Below, one piece after another: positions 1 to 9,162 of a stretch of 64,000 nt of DNA. Each line of letters begins with the position of its first letter. Positions within the stretch are counted from its first letter, which is position 1. Made by a program: the position numbers and the translations under genes. The DNA is from Flavobacterium flevense (lineage in GTDB: Bacteria; Bacteroidota; Bacteroidia; Flavobacteriales; Flavobacteriaceae): assembly GCF_900142775.1 (NCBI RefSeq), contig NZ_FRCC01000008.1, forward strand, positions 1 through 64,000, in the 5' to 3' direction. The notes under the pieces are model-generated. The model saw only the letters and a program-made list of their open reading frames with translations, ran no database searches and was not told where the DNA came from.

Positions 1-40
1 AGATGGTACTGCAGTTTTGTGGGAGAGTATGTCGTCGCCT
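1..40 (+). rRNA. 5S ribosomal RNA, 3' end only
   Basis: The window opens inside the last bases of a 5S rRNA gene. The segment from the GATGGTACTGC motif to GTCGTCGCC is the conserved 3' part of flavobacterial 5S rRNA. It is followed within about 10 bases by a strong intrinsic terminator, as expected at the end of an rRNA operon. The 5' part lies outside the window. Position 30 is T where I remember G in related 5S sequences. The exact mature 3' end, near 39-43, cannot be fixed from sequence alone. Confidence 0.85.
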
Positions 41-50
41 TTCTTTATTG

Positions 51-85
51 AGCCCCAACCTGAAAAGGTTGGGGCTCTTTTTTTT
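51..85 (+). terminator. Intrinsic terminator of the rRNA operon
   Basis: A perfect 10-bp GC-rich stem (51-60 with 67-76, arm AGCCCCAACC) has a 6-nt loop and is followed by eight T residues at 78-85. It lies just after the 5S end and would terminate rightward rRNA transcription. Confidence 0.93.
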
Positions 86-118
86 ATAGGTACGAACGTG
101 TTCGCCTAACGGCTCGGT

Positions 119-135
119 TCGTCGCCTTTCTTTAT
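119..135 (+). repeat. Second copy of the 5S tail sequence
   Basis: Seventeen bases at 119-135 (TCGTCGCCTTTCTTTAT) are identical to 32-48, which is the 5S 3' end plus its downstream flank. The bases before 119 do not resemble the 5S body. A second hairpin follows. It looks like a residue of a duplicated or rearranged 5S end. Confidence 0.75.
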
Positions 136-140
136 GAAAA

Positions 141-167
141 CCCTGTTTCTAACGAAACGGGATTTTT
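141..167 (+). terminator. Second terminator-like hairpin after the 5S tail copy
   Basis: CCCTGTTTC at 141-149 pairs with GAAACGGG at 154-161, with one bulged base, and a T-run follows at 163-167. The order of 5S tail then terminator therefore occurs twice in the first 170 bases. Confidence 0.6.
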
Positions 168-305
168 GTTTTACACTATTTTGTAATAGAGGTAAAGTTC
201 AAAAGGGTTAAGTATTGTCAAAAAAAATAGTTACACTGAGTGAAAGTTTATTCAACTTACTTATAGTTGAATTTGTTCTTTTTAATAATATAATGATTTA
301 ATTAT

Positions 306-358
306 TTTTTATTCCATCCTGTGCTGTCTGTACAGGACAGCACAGGATGGAATAAAAA
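306..358. repeat. 23-bp perfect inverted repeat with 7-nt loop
   Basis: Bases 306-328 and 336-358 are perfectly complementary, and the loop 329-335 is TGTACAG. The core arm reads ATTCCATCCTGTGCTGTC. T residues precede the stem and A residues follow it, which is the reverse of an intrinsic terminator on either strand. It lies about 80 bases before the lyase start. It may be a small mobile-element remnant, a cruciform site or an mRNA structure. Confidence 0.85.
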
Positions 359-440
359 TAAATTACCAATAAATTAGCTTGGCTATACAAATAAATTGAC
401 CTAACGTATAGTTGTCTATTGTTAACTAAATCAATCATTT

Positions 441-3400
441 ATGGAATTAAGAACTTTACTTTTTAAACAGGTACCTAAAGCTTTATTGTTATACGGACTT
501 GTATTAACTTCTGAGGCTTTGCACTCCCAAACATTAGCCTTTCCCGAAGCTCAGGGATTTGGAAGATACACCACAGGAGCAAGAGGAGCGAGTAATCCTC
601 AAATTTACTTAGTAACTAATTTAAATGATAGCGGACCGGGATCCTTTCGTGATGCTGTAAGCCAGGAAGGTCGTTTTGTGATATTTAAAGTAGGAGGGAT
701 TGTTAATTTGCTATCACAAATTGTTATACCAAAAAACACTACCATTGCCGGGCAGACAGCTCCGGGGGAAGGAATTGTTTTTTTAGGTCCAAGAGTTACA
801 TTCACAGGTGCTAGCAATACTATTGCCCGCTATCTTCGTATTCGTTATGGAGGGACTTCCCAAAACCAAGACGCTTCAGGTTTAGCCAATGGTGCGAATA
901 TGATTTTTGATCATATGACTTTTACCTGGGGTACAGACGAAGTATTTTCTATTAACTGGGATGGTAAAGGAACGAGCCCTGATAATATTACAATCCAAAA
1001 TTCTATTATTGGACAAGGATTGCATCGTCATAATCATTCCGCAGGAGGGCTTATACAGCCTTCAGCAGGTGGTAAAGTGAGTTTAATTGGTAATTTGTAT
1101 ATCTGCAATAAAACCCGAAATAATAAAATAAAAGGGATTAATGAATTTGTAAATAATGTAGTTTATAATTGGGGGAACTATGGAAATACTTATGGACATA
1201 CTGAATCTGGAGATGCCTACATTATGGGAGGTGATTCTGCGGGAAGTTCTGATGTAAATATTATAAACAATTATTTTATTGGAGGACCTAATACAAGTAC
1301 TTCTGTCTCTACACCATTTAACAGAGGAAACGCTAATTTCTTTTTGTATGGATCAGGAAATTATTTTGATAATAACAGAAACGGAATGTTAGATGGAACT
1401 TTAGTACCTCAGGATTTAACAGGATATCCAACTGGTGATGCAGCAAGTATTTTGTCAACTCCGTATGATTATCCATTTAAAAATACGCCTTTGACAGCAC
1501 AAAATGCTTATGATAAGATTGTATCAAGTGCAGGTGCGTCTTATCCGAGACGTGATCAGGTAGATAATTTAATGATTTCTGATTTAATGTCAAAAGGTAC
1601 AGCTGCAACCTATGTTTATGTACAATCTGACTTGACTAAGCAATTTGGTTTTATAAATGGAGGTGCAGGTCATGTGTATGGGGCTCCGGCACCATTAGAT
1701 TCTGATAATGACGGAATGCCTGATGCATGGGAAGATGCTAATGGATTAAATAAAAATAATCCTGCTGATGCTCTTGCTTACAGCACAACTTCTTCTCAAT
1801 ATTTAAACATTGAGGTATATATTAACGGATTGATTAATACTGTTCCTTCTGATTTTGTTATTCCACCTACAGCCATTACTTTTAATGCAAGTTCTGTAGA
1901 AACTCCGACTCCGTCAAGTAAGATTATTTTAAATTGGACAGACAATTCGGATAACGAAACTAATTTTGTAATTGAACGTTCAACAAATGGAACTTCTTTT
2001 ACTCAGGTTGCGATGGTTAATTCCAATACGGTTACCTATACTGATGCTAATTTAATCCCTAATACCAAATATTATTATCGTATTAAAGCGATAACTGTTG
2101 ATGAGTCTTCAAGTTATAGTGATGTGAATTCTGTTACCACACCAGCATTACCTTCGGCACCTAATAAAACATCCAATCCGAATCCGACAAATGAATTTAA
2201 CTATGCTGAACCGAATAATGGAAGTCTTCTGTTAAAATGGACAGGAAGCAGCAATACTACAACTTATGCGGTTTATATTGGAACAGATTCTTCTAATTTA
2301 AACAAAGTAGCTGATGTAAATTATGCAGCAAGTCCATCTTATACAGTCTCAGGTTTAAATTCGGACACGAATTATTATTGGAGAATAGATGCAACGAATG
2401 TAAAAGGCACAGTAGAAGGTGATATTTGGAGTTTTAGAACCATTTCGAATATTCCAAATAATATGGTTGGGCATTGGCCATTTAAGGAGGTTGCCGGCGA
2501 AGGGGATGATATTGTTGATTTATCGGATTTTGATAACAATGGAAAATTAGATCTTGATTTTGATAATACAACAGTAAGAATCGATGGTAAAGCAAACAAG
2601 GCACTCGATTTTTTATCCTCAAATAATAATAGTTATATGGCCAGTATTCCTAATCAGGATCAAATTTATTTAAATAATGGCTCATTTTCTATTTCTTTTT
2701 GGATGAAAGCAGCACCTGGTTTACTGCCTACGGGTTCAACAAGTTCAGCTTATTTATTATGCAAAGGTTCTTTTACAAAGAATGCAACTACCGGAGCAAC
2801 AGGAAAACGTTATAATATTGAATTTAAGAGCGGTGAACTTCGTTTTGCTATTGATGATGATGTTACTAAAAAAGAATTAAAAGGGGTCGGATCAAGATTC
2901 TTTACAGGTAATTGGGAACATGTTGTGGTCATGAGAGATGTTGTTGCTCATAAATTACGACTTTATTTAAATGGTGTGCTTCAGAGTGAACTTAGTGAAA
3001 CGGGAGTAACAGGTATTGCTGAACCAACAGATTTAATACTTGGAAATATTGGCGAACTTGAACTGGCTTCAGGAACAGCACCGGCTCCATACAAAGGAAA
3101 ATTAGATGAATTAAAAATATTTAATTACGCTTTGTCTGCTTCACAAATTACGGAGATATATAACACAACAGTTATTAATGCTCCTACTAATGTAACATTC
3201 GATACCAATACTATTGCTACACCATTGGCTGAAACAACAACGGTATTGCAATGGATGGATAACTCAAACAATGAAGCTAATTTTGTACTGGAACGTTCGT
3301 TAGACGCTGTTTCTTTTGAACCAATAGCAAATCTTGAAGCAAATACAACCACTTATACTGATACCGATGTTGCTCATAGTACTAAATATTACTATCGCTT

Positions 3401-4019
3401 AAAAGCGACTAACAAGACCGATTCATCTAATTATAGTGAAGTTTTTGATGTAACGACTAAAGCAGCTCCGGCTCCGGTAAAAGCAGTTAATCCAAGTCCG
3501 GAAAACGGTTCTTACTTTTTAGAATTGCCTGTTGAGAATTTCAATCTGGCTTGGGAAGGGAAAATTGATGCTACAAAGTACACCGTGTATTTTGGTACTG
3601 ACCCTGAAAATCTGAGTAAACTTGCTGATATTTCTTACTCAGAAAGTTTATCGTATCAATTGCCTGCCGTTTTAACTTCAAGAGTATATTACTATTGGAG
3701 AGTAGATGCTACAAATGATTACGGAACTACAACGGGAGACGTATGGAGTTTCAGAATAACTACAAATGAAATAGCTATACATCCTAATCCGGTTAAAGAG
3801 CAGATTAATATTAATATTCCGTCTTATAACTCTCCTAATATTACAGCAACTTTAATGGATACAACAGGAAATGTATTCTTTAGTAATGTATTAAACAGTA
3901 ACGGAAACAGTAAGGGGAATTTTAAAATTCGTTTGAATAATAATTATACTCCGGGTCTTTATATTTTAAATATTACCGGTGATGACTTAAATAATAATGT
4001 AAAAGTGTTGATAAAATAA
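441..4019 (+). CDS. Secreted pectate-lyase-like protein with Fn3, LamG and type IX sorting domains
   Basis: A 1192-residue modular exoprotein. A signal peptide covers about residues 1-29. A parallel beta-helix domain like polysaccharide lyase family 1 follows to about 410, with motifs such as NTIARYLRIRYGG and FDHMTFTWGTDE. A calcium-binding type 3 repeat (DSDNDGMPD) begins near 420. Then come two Fn3-like domains (475-668), a LamG/concanavalin-type domain (673-911), two more Fn3-like domains, and a C-terminal type IX secretion type A sorting domain (about 1110-1192, starting near HPNPVKEQ). The likely role is extracellular pectin or related uronan cleavage after export through the type IX system. 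No susCD pair or other carbohydrate genes lie beside it, so the exact substrate is uncertain. Confidence 0.9.
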   Translation: MELRTLLFKQVPKALLLYGLVLTSEALHSQTLAFPEAQGFGRYTTGARGASNPQIYLVTNLNDSGPGSFRDAVSQEGRFVIFKVGGIVNLLSQIVIPKNTTIAGQTAPGEGIVFLGPRVTFTGASNTIARYLRIRYGGTSQNQDASGLANGANMIFDHMTFTWGTDEVFSINWDGKGTSPDNITIQNSIIGQGLHRHNHSAGGLIQPSAGGKVSLIGNLYICNKTRNNKIKGINEFVNNVVYNWGNYGNTYGHTESGDAYIMGGDSAGSSDVNIINNYFIGGPNTSTSVSTPFNRGNANFFLYGSGNYFDNNRNGMLDGTLVPQDLTGYPTGDAASILSTPYDYPFKNTPLTAQNAYDKIVSSAGASYPRRDQVDNLMISDLMSKGTAATYVYVQSDLTKQFGFINGGAGHVYGAPAPLDSDNDGMPDAWEDANGLNKNNPADALAYSTTSSQYLNIEVYINGLINTVPSDFVIPPTAITFNASSVETPTPSSKIILNWTDNSDNETNFVIERSTNGTSFTQVAMVNSNTVTYTDANLIPNTKYYYRIKAITVDESSSYSDVNSVTTPALPSAPNKTSNPNPTNEFNYAEPNNGSLLLKWTGSSNTTTYAVYIGTDSSNLNKVADVNYAASPSYTVSGLNSDTNYYWRIDATNVKGTVEGDIWSFRTISNIPNNMVGHWPFKEVAGEGDDIVDLSDFDNNGKLDLDFDNTTVRIDGKANKALDFLSSNNNSYMASIPNQDQIYLNNGSFSISFWMKAAPGLLPTGSTSSAYLLCKGSFTKNATTGATGKRYNIEFKSGELRFAIDDDVTKKELKGVGSRFFTGNWEHVVVMRDVVAHKLRLYLNGVLQSELSETGVTGIAEPTDLILGNIGELELASGTAPAPYKGKLDELKIFNYALSASQITEIYNTTVINAPTNVTFDTNTIATPLAETTTVLQWMDNSNNEANFVLERSLDAVSFEPIANLEANTTTYTDTDVAHSTKYYYRLKATNKTDSSNYSEVFDVTTKAAPAPVKAVNPSPENGSYFLELPVENFNLAWEGKIDATKYTVYFGTDPENLSKLADISYSESLSYQLPAVLTSRVYYYWRVDATNDYGTTTGDVWSFRITTNEIAIHPNPVKEQININIPSYNSPNITATLMDTTGNVFFSNVLNSNGNSKGNFKIRLNNNYTPGLYILNITGDDLNNNVKVLIK

Positions 4020-4041
4020 TCTTTTTTAAAATTGTACTTTC

Positions 4042-4074
4042 AAAAGCTTCATTAGAAATAATGGAGCTTTTTTT
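4042..4074. terminator. Bidirectional terminator between convergent genes
   Basis: A 12-bp stem (4042-4053 with 4060-4071, one G-U pair) is followed by a T-run to 4074 on the plus strand. On the minus strand the run is shorter (four T). It sits between the 3' ends of the lyase gene and glpD and can serve both. Confidence 0.85.
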
Positions 4075-4076
4075 AC

Positions 4077-5630
4077 TTATTTTATCAAATACCCCTGAGC
4101 TAATTGCTGAAAACTAACAATTTGTTCTTCTTCCCACTTTTCACTTTTTTCTAATAATACTCTCATTATTCCGGCTACTATTGGTGCAGCTTCTATTGCT
4201 GCTTTTGCATCCAGAAAAAGCAATCGTATTCTTCTTGCTAAAACATCTTCTACAGTCAAAGCCATTTCGTTTTCAACAGCCCATACCACTTCAGCTTTTG
4301 TATAAGGATAATGAGGATGAATTTTTTCAGACAAAGAATGATCCTCTTTTATCATTTGTAAAATCATCTCAGCATCTGAACCATATATAGCTAAATAAGA
4401 GTTGATTTTATGATGGCTAAAACCATGAATTTTCAAACGTTTTGTTTTAGACCGAACAAAACTTAAGCCGCAAGAAGCTGTTGCTTTATTAATTGTTTCT
4501 TCAGCCATGTTTCTATAAGTTGTCCACTTACCTCCCGAAACATTTACCAGGCCGGAAGGGAAAGTTTGAATAAGATGCTCTCTGGATAAAACAGCCGTAT
4601 TATTACCGAAATCTTTCTTTATCAATGGACGCAAGCCAACAAATACACTACAGACGTCTGTGTTTGTAATAGATTGGATTGCATATTTATTAAAATGACT
4701 GATTATAAAATCAATTTCTTCTTTAAGAGGTTTTGGTTCTAAAAATATTTGATCAACAGCGGTATCAGTAGTTCCCAGCAATAGTTTATCATGCCAGGGA
4801 ATAATAAATAAAACTCTGCCATCACTGGTTTTAGGAATCAGCATTGCAGACAAACCCTCAAAATACTTTTTATTTATAACCAAATGAATCCCTTGAGAAG
4901 GAGTCATGGTTGTTTCAGTATGTCCTTCCGATTTTTGTAATAATGCATCTGCAAATACTCCTGTTGCATTGATAATTACTTTTGATTTAATGCTAAATTC
5001 CTGATTGGAGAATTCTTCTTTCGCTTTTAAACCAATTATTTTATTTTCATCTTTTATAAAGTCGGTTACACCACAATAATTAAGTACTAAAGCACCCTGA
5101 TCAGAAGCTGTTTGGGCTAAATTGATGGCTAATCGGCTATCATCAAATTGACCGTCAAAATACAAAACACCTCCTTTTAGGTTGTCAGAATTTAGATCAG
5201 GCAGCTGTTTTAAAGTAGCTGTTTTAGAAAGAATTTTTGTTTTTCCTAAACTAAATTTGGCCGATAGAAATTCGTAAATCCATAAACCCAGACCATAGTA
5301 ATATTTATCCCATATGTGATATACAGGTAATACAAATCCAAGTGTGTGGCAAACATGAGGAGCATTTCTTAATAACCTGCCTCTTTCTAAGAGTGCTTCG
5401 CGGACTAAATGGATATTGCCCTGAGCTAAATAGCGAACGCCGCCGTGAATTAATTTAGTGGAGCGACTGGAAGTACCTTTAGCAAAATCATATTTTTCTA
5501 AAAGCAAAGTTTTGTAACCACGACTGGCAGCATCTACTGCACAACCCAGACCTGTTGCACCTCCGCCAATTATTACCACATCAAACGCTGTGTCTTTACT
5601 GAGATGATCGAGTTTTTCATTTCTATTCAT
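4077..5630 (-). CDS. glpD: FAD-dependent glycerol-3-phosphate dehydrogenase
   Basis: The 517-residue protein is the usual length for aerobic GlpD, a peripheral membrane flavoenzyme that oxidises sn-glycerol 3-phosphate to dihydroxyacetone phosphate and passes electrons to quinone. The FAD-binding Rossmann motif GGGATG is at residues 22-27, and the conserved segment KLIHGGVRYL follows near 60. The C-terminal helical domain is present. The 16-residue leader before FDVVIIGGG is normal for the family, which supports this start. It lies downstream of murF on the same strand, but a hairpin with a T-run ends directly at its start codon. No glpK or glpF is adjacent. Confidence 0.96.
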   Translation of the reverse strand: MNRNEKLDHLSKDTAFDVVIIGGGATGLGCAVDAASRGYKTLLLEKYDFAKGTSSRSTKLIHGGVRYLAQGNIHLVREALLERGRLLRNAPHVCHTLGFVLPVYHIWDKYYYGLGLWIYEFLSAKFSLGKTKILSKTATLKQLPDLNSDNLKGGVLYFDGQFDDSRLAINLAQTASDQGALVLNYCGVTDFIKDENKIIGLKAKEEFSNQEFSIKSKVIINATGVFADALLQKSEGHTETTMTPSQGIHLVINKKYFEGLSAMLIPKTSDGRVLFIIPWHDKLLLGTTDTAVDQIFLEPKPLKEEIDFIISHFNKYAIQSITNTDVCSVFVGLRPLIKKDFGNNTAVLSREHLIQTFPSGLVNVSGGKWTTYRNMAEETINKATASCGLSFVRSKTKRLKIHGFSHHKINSYLAIYGSDAEMILQMIKEDHSLSEKIHPHYPYTKAEVVWAVENEMALTVEDVLARRIRLLFLDAKAAIEAAPIVAGIMRVLLEKSEKWEEEQIVSFQQLAQGYLIK

Positions 5631-5679
5631 AAAAAAACTTTAGTCATATAACAATTTTATACTGCTATATGGCTAAAGT
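5631..5679 (-). terminator. Hairpin with T-run abutting the glpD start codon
   Basis: On the minus strand an arm at 5679-5667 pairs with 5649-5637 (13 bp, one C-A mismatch, 17-nt loop). It is followed at once by seven T residues (5637-5631), and the ATG of glpD begins at 5630. It probably terminates murF transcription, but it also lies in the glpD leader and could act as an attenuator. It could also be read as an operator, because the mismatch becomes a wobble pair in plus-strand RNA. Confidence 0.55.
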
Positions 5680-5724
5680 TAATTTATTTTCCGTCAACTA
5701 TTTTCTTTTTAATCTAAAAAAAAT

Positions 5725-7011
5725 CTATTTTATATATTCTAAAGTACGCTCTAAAGCCATCCCTCTGGAGCCTTTTATAAGTATTGTATTATTTTCGAAA
5801 TTCACTCCTTCCAACCCAGCTGAAAAAGAATCGAAACTATCATAGAAATGAAAATTATCTTTCCCAATTTGGCATTCATAAAATGCCTTTCCAACAAAAT
5901 AGCATTGAACATTCGATTCATTTATCAATGAATTAACCAAATCGGTATGCTCTTTATGACTTTCATTACCCAACTCAAACATATCTCCTAAAATCATGAT
6001 TTTATTGGCTTTTTCAAGCTGTAAAAAGTTAGTTATCGCAACTAACATACTACTTGGATTAGCATTATAAGCGTCTAAAATGATTTCGTTACTTCCTTTT
6101 GTTAATAGTTGGGATCGGTTGTTTTCCGGTATATAACTTTCTAATGCCGCTTTTATGGCTTCCTTTTCTACTTCAAAGAACTGTCCTATTGTTAGTGCTG
6201 CATTGACATTATTAGCATTATACAAACCTATTAAATGCGTTTTAATCTGGATAGAATCAAATTGAATTTCTACAAAAGGATTTGCTTTTATTGCTGAAAT
6301 TGTAACATCTGCTTTTCTTTTGTTAATGCCAAAAGAATAATGTTTTAGAGCTTTTGATTTTTCAACCTGAATAGGATCTTCAAGATTGGTAAAGGCTAAT
6401 TTATCGTTTTTTAAAAGATACTGGTACATTTCGCTTTTTCCTTCAATAACACCTTCTATACCTCCAAAACCTTCCAGGTGTGCTTTTCCAAAATTAGTAA
6501 TATACCCATAATCCGGCTGAGCAATCTCGCAAAGAAATTCAATTTCTTTCTTATGATTCGCGCCCATTTCAACAATTCCTATTTCAGTATTCCTATCAAA
6601 AGATAGCAGCGTCAAAGGAACTCCTATATGATTATTTAAATTACCAATAGTGGCTTTTGTTTTGTACTTTTTAGATAAAACAACATTAATTAATTCTTTG
6701 GTAGTTGTTTTTCCGTTACTTCCTGTAAGTGCAATAATGGGTAATTTTAAATAATTTCTATGAAACTTAGCCAGTTCTTGCAAAGCTGTTAAGCTGTCTT
6801 TTACTAAAATGGTTCTCTCATCAATATAATAAGCTTCGTTATCAATTATTACATGTGAAGCTCCTTTTTCTAAGGCTTCAACTGCAAATGTATTGGCATC
6901 AAACCGATCTCCTTTTATTGCTACAAATATAGACTGATCCTGAATTTTTCGGGTATCTGTTGAAACTCCTGTAGATTTTAAAAATAAACTATGAATGTAA
7001 GGGATATCCAT
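5725..7011 (-). CDS. murF: UDP-N-acetylmuramoyl-tripeptide--D-alanyl-D-alanine ligase
   Basis: MurF adds D-Ala-D-Ala to the UDP-MurNAc-tripeptide in the last cytoplasmic step of peptidoglycan precursor synthesis. The 428-residue protein has an N-terminal Mur ligase substrate domain with the STDTRKI motif near residue 17, the ATP-binding loop TGSNGKTTT at 96-104, and a C-terminal domain with ILGDMFELG. The length is typical for the family. It lies between gldJ (62 bases upstream, separated by a terminator) and glpD, so it probably has its own promoter, although none is clear. Confidence 0.97.
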   Translation of the reverse strand: MDIPYIHSLFLKSTGVSTDTRKIQDQSIFVAIKGDRFDANTFAVEALEKGASHVIIDNEAYYIDERTILVKDSLTALQELAKFHRNYLKLPIIALTGSNGKTTTKELINVVLSKKYKTKATIGNLNNHIGVPLTLLSFDRNTEIGIVEMGANHKKEIEFLCEIAQPDYGYITNFGKAHLEGFGGIEGVIEGKSEMYQYLLKNDKLAFTNLEDPIQVEKSKALKHYSFGINKRKADVTISAIKANPFVEIQFDSIQIKTHLIGLYNANNVNAALTIGQFFEVEKEAIKAALESYIPENNRSQLLTKGSNEIILDAYNANPSSMLVAITNFLQLEKANKIMILGDMFELGNESHKEHTDLVNSLINESNVQCYFVGKAFYECQIGKDNFHFYDSFDSFSAGLEGVNFENNTILIKGSRGMALERTLEYIK

Positions 7012-7028
7012 ATAAAGTGATTTAAAAA

Positions 7029-7056
7029 ATAAAAGCCCTAATCAAAGGGCTTTTAT
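7029..7056 (-). terminator. Intrinsic terminator after gldJ
   Basis: A perfect 11-bp stem (7029-7039 with 7046-7056) has a 6-nt loop. On the minus strand it is followed by a T-rich run. It lies 17 bases after the gldJ stop codon and just before murF. Confidence 0.88.
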
Positions 7057-7073
7057 CTAATATGTTGTATAAA

Positions 7074-8744
7074 TTAATTTCTTGGTGTCTTTCTTTTGTC
7101 TGATTTTGAACCTACTCTTGACATAGCGCATCTAAATCCGATATAATCAGTGGCCATATCCTGAGGGAAATACCTTCTTTGTGCAGGATCTAACCAGTAA
7201 GCCCGGTCTCTCCAGGAACCACCTTTGTATACTCTGATTTTGTCATTGATAAGAGTTGTTCTTTTACTGGATCTGTCATACTTTCTCACCATGTTACCTA
7301 AACTATCGGTAGTTACATTGTGTTTTGGTGAGTTATACATTTTGTCAATCTCTTTTTCATTTTCTGCTTCAGAAGAACCAAAATTATAGTATTTAGAAGA
7401 CTGTCTGTCACCATCTCTATAATTTATATTGTTGCTTTTGTCAAAATTTTGTCTTAGATAAGTTTCTTGTTCGTCAACCGGAACCTGAGCAATTTCTCCC
7501 GGAAGATTACGAGCTATTACTTTTCCGTTACTTAGAGTATCATATTTCATGTTTTCTTTAGTAACAATCTCTAATTTCCCGTCGGCACCAATTTTGTTTT
7601 TAGTATATAAATTTCCTCTGAAATAATTGAAATCATTTGCTTCATTATCAATAATTGGTCTGTAAACATCGGCAACCCATTCGGCAACGTTACCGGCCAT
7701 GTCATACAATCCAAAATCATTAGCAGGGTAGGACTTAACTGCGTTTGTAATATCGGCACCATCATCAGACCAGCCTGCGATACCACCATAATCACCATTA
7801 CCTTGTTTAAAGTTAGCTAATTGATCCCCTCTGTTTTGTCTTTTTCCTGAACGGGTGTATTCACCTGACCAAGGATATTTCTTTTGTCCTTTGTAAATAT
7901 TATATTCTCTTTGTCCTACATCAGCAGCTGCGGCATATTCCCATTCTGCTTCTGTTGGCAATCTGTATTCCGGCATAATAATTCCGGTAGAACGTTGTGC
8001 ATACACCCCTTTTGCTTCAGATGTACTTCCGTCTTTAGATTTTACTGTCCTTCCTTTTGTTTTTTGCAATACAATTTCTTCGCTTCCGCCACGGGCAGTT
8101 GAAGGAGACATTAAATAAGCCTCAGTACTAAATGAATTTTCAGCAGTTACATCTTCTGTTTTTGAATTTTTTTTCAAATAACCGTTTTGTTCTAATATGC
8201 CTTCGTTAACACGATCCGTTCTCCATTTAGCAAAATCAACAGCCTGTATCCAGTTTACACCTACAACCGGATATTCGGCATAAGCAGGATGTCTTAAATA
8301 ATTATTGGTCATGGTTTCGTTGTATCCCAATCGGTTTCTCCATACAAGTGTATCAGGAACAACCCCGTTATAGACGTCTTTGTAATTTTCGTCAGTAGGA
8401 GAAAAGACATTTTTAACCCAATCTAAATATTCTAAATACATAAAATTAGTTACCTCGGTTTCATCCATGTAAAAGGACTGAACGTGCTGCTGAGTAGGGG
8501 TATTGTTCCAGTCATGCATTACATCATCCTGTACTTTTCCCATTGTAAAAGTTCCTCCCTCAACAAAAACTAAACCAGGTCCAGCTTCTTGCTTTTTAGC
8601 CGCTTGAACTTTTTTACTGTCTACATTCCAACCTGTTGCTCTGGAAGATCCTTTAGAACTTGATTTTTTGCTACAGCTAGCAAAACCTAAAGCCACAATC
8701 ACTGACAACATTAATCGAAAAACTGTAATTTTATTTACTTTCAT
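7074..8744 (-). CDS. gldJ: Gliding motility / type IX secretion lipoprotein GldJ
   Basis: The 556-residue protein starts with a lipoprotein signal peptide ending in the lipobox FASC, with the acylated cysteine at residue 24. Most of the rest is a formylglycine-generating-enzyme-like (FGE-sulfatase) fold, seen in FVEGGTFTMG, the QSFYMDETEVTN segment, PEYRLPTEAEWEYA and the C-terminal KGGSWRDRAYWLDPA and GFRCAMSR. The sequence closely fits what I know of F. johnsoniae GldJ, an outer-membrane lipoprotein needed for gliding and type IX secretion. It is not expected to be a catalyst. The divergent neighbour is porV, another component of the same system. The expected porU gene between them is absent. 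Confidence 0.95.
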   Translation of the reverse strand: MKVNKITVFRLMLSVIVALGFASCSKKSSSKGSSRATGWNVDSKKVQAAKKQEAGPGLVFVEGGTFTMGKVQDDVMHDWNNTPTQQHVQSFYMDETEVTNFMYLEYLDWVKNVFSPTDENYKDVYNGVVPDTLVWRNRLGYNETMTNNYLRHPAYAEYPVVGVNWIQAVDFAKWRTDRVNEGILEQNGYLKKNSKTEDVTAENSFSTEAYLMSPSTARGGSEEIVLQKTKGRTVKSKDGSTSEAKGVYAQRSTGIIMPEYRLPTEAEWEYAAAADVGQREYNIYKGQKKYPWSGEYTRSGKRQNRGDQLANFKQGNGDYGGIAGWSDDGADITNAVKSYPANDFGLYDMAGNVAEWVADVYRPIIDNEANDFNYFRGNLYTKNKIGADGKLEIVTKENMKYDTLSNGKVIARNLPGEIAQVPVDEQETYLRQNFDKSNNINYRDGDRQSSKYYNFGSSEAENEKEIDKMYNSPKHNVTTDSLGNMVRKYDRSSKRTTLINDKIRVYKGGSWRDRAYWLDPAQRRYFPQDMATDYIGFRCAMSRVGSKSDKRKTPRN

Positions 8745-8850
8745 ACTCTTTACTAAGGTAAAATTTTACGCATTGCAATATAATAATTAACGATTAACCT
8801 GCAATATCATTTAAATAATTATATACTGTTTCTTTTCTTCAAAATTAACG

Positions 8851-8858
8851 CAAATTTA
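8851..8858 (-). promoter_or_regulatory. Possible -7 box for gldJ
   Basis: On the minus strand TAAATTTG matches the Bacteroidota -7 consensus TAnnTTTG. It would give a leader of about 100 bases before gldJ. I see no good -33 element, so support is modest. Confidence 0.35.
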
Positions 8859-9132
8859 TACTATTTATTATTTATTCATATACTTAATGCTTTTTTTTTA
8901 TGCTTTTGCCTTTATCTTTAAAAAGAACGAATAAAATAGCCTTCCAAAATAAATATTTGAATGGTTTTTTATTACAAATTAATAGATTTTATCAAGTGTC
9001 ATTATTCGAAAGAATCATATCCATTAATTTATACAATATTAATTAAAAATAACAGTTATATATACTTAACAGACTTTGAAATTAAGTTTTGAAACTCCTG
9101 TTTGGTTTCGGTAAAACTAAGGACAGAAAAAC

Positions 9133-9162
9133 TTGCAACTTTTCAATAAAACACTATATTTG
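9133..9162 (+). promoter_or_regulatory. Promoter of porV
   Basis: TATATTTG at 9155-9162 matches the -7 consensus TAnnTTTG. A TTG at 9133-9135, 19 bases upstream, fits the -33 element. The start codon is 23 bases downstream of the box. Confidence 0.6.

Larger units (their letters stand above)
86..440. other. Non-coding stretch between rRNA operon and lyase gene
   Basis: No plausible gene is visible here. It holds the second 5S-tail copy and hairpin (119-167) and a very strong inverted repeat (306-358). TATAGTTG at 407-414 differs by one base from the Bacteroidota -7 box and could serve the downstream gene, but I see no convincing -33 element. Confidence 0.6.

Noticed and set aside
5680..5724. 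Promoter for glpD between murF and the hairpin
   Set aside because: No TAnnTTTG on the minus strand and only a vague TTGAC; not enough to list.
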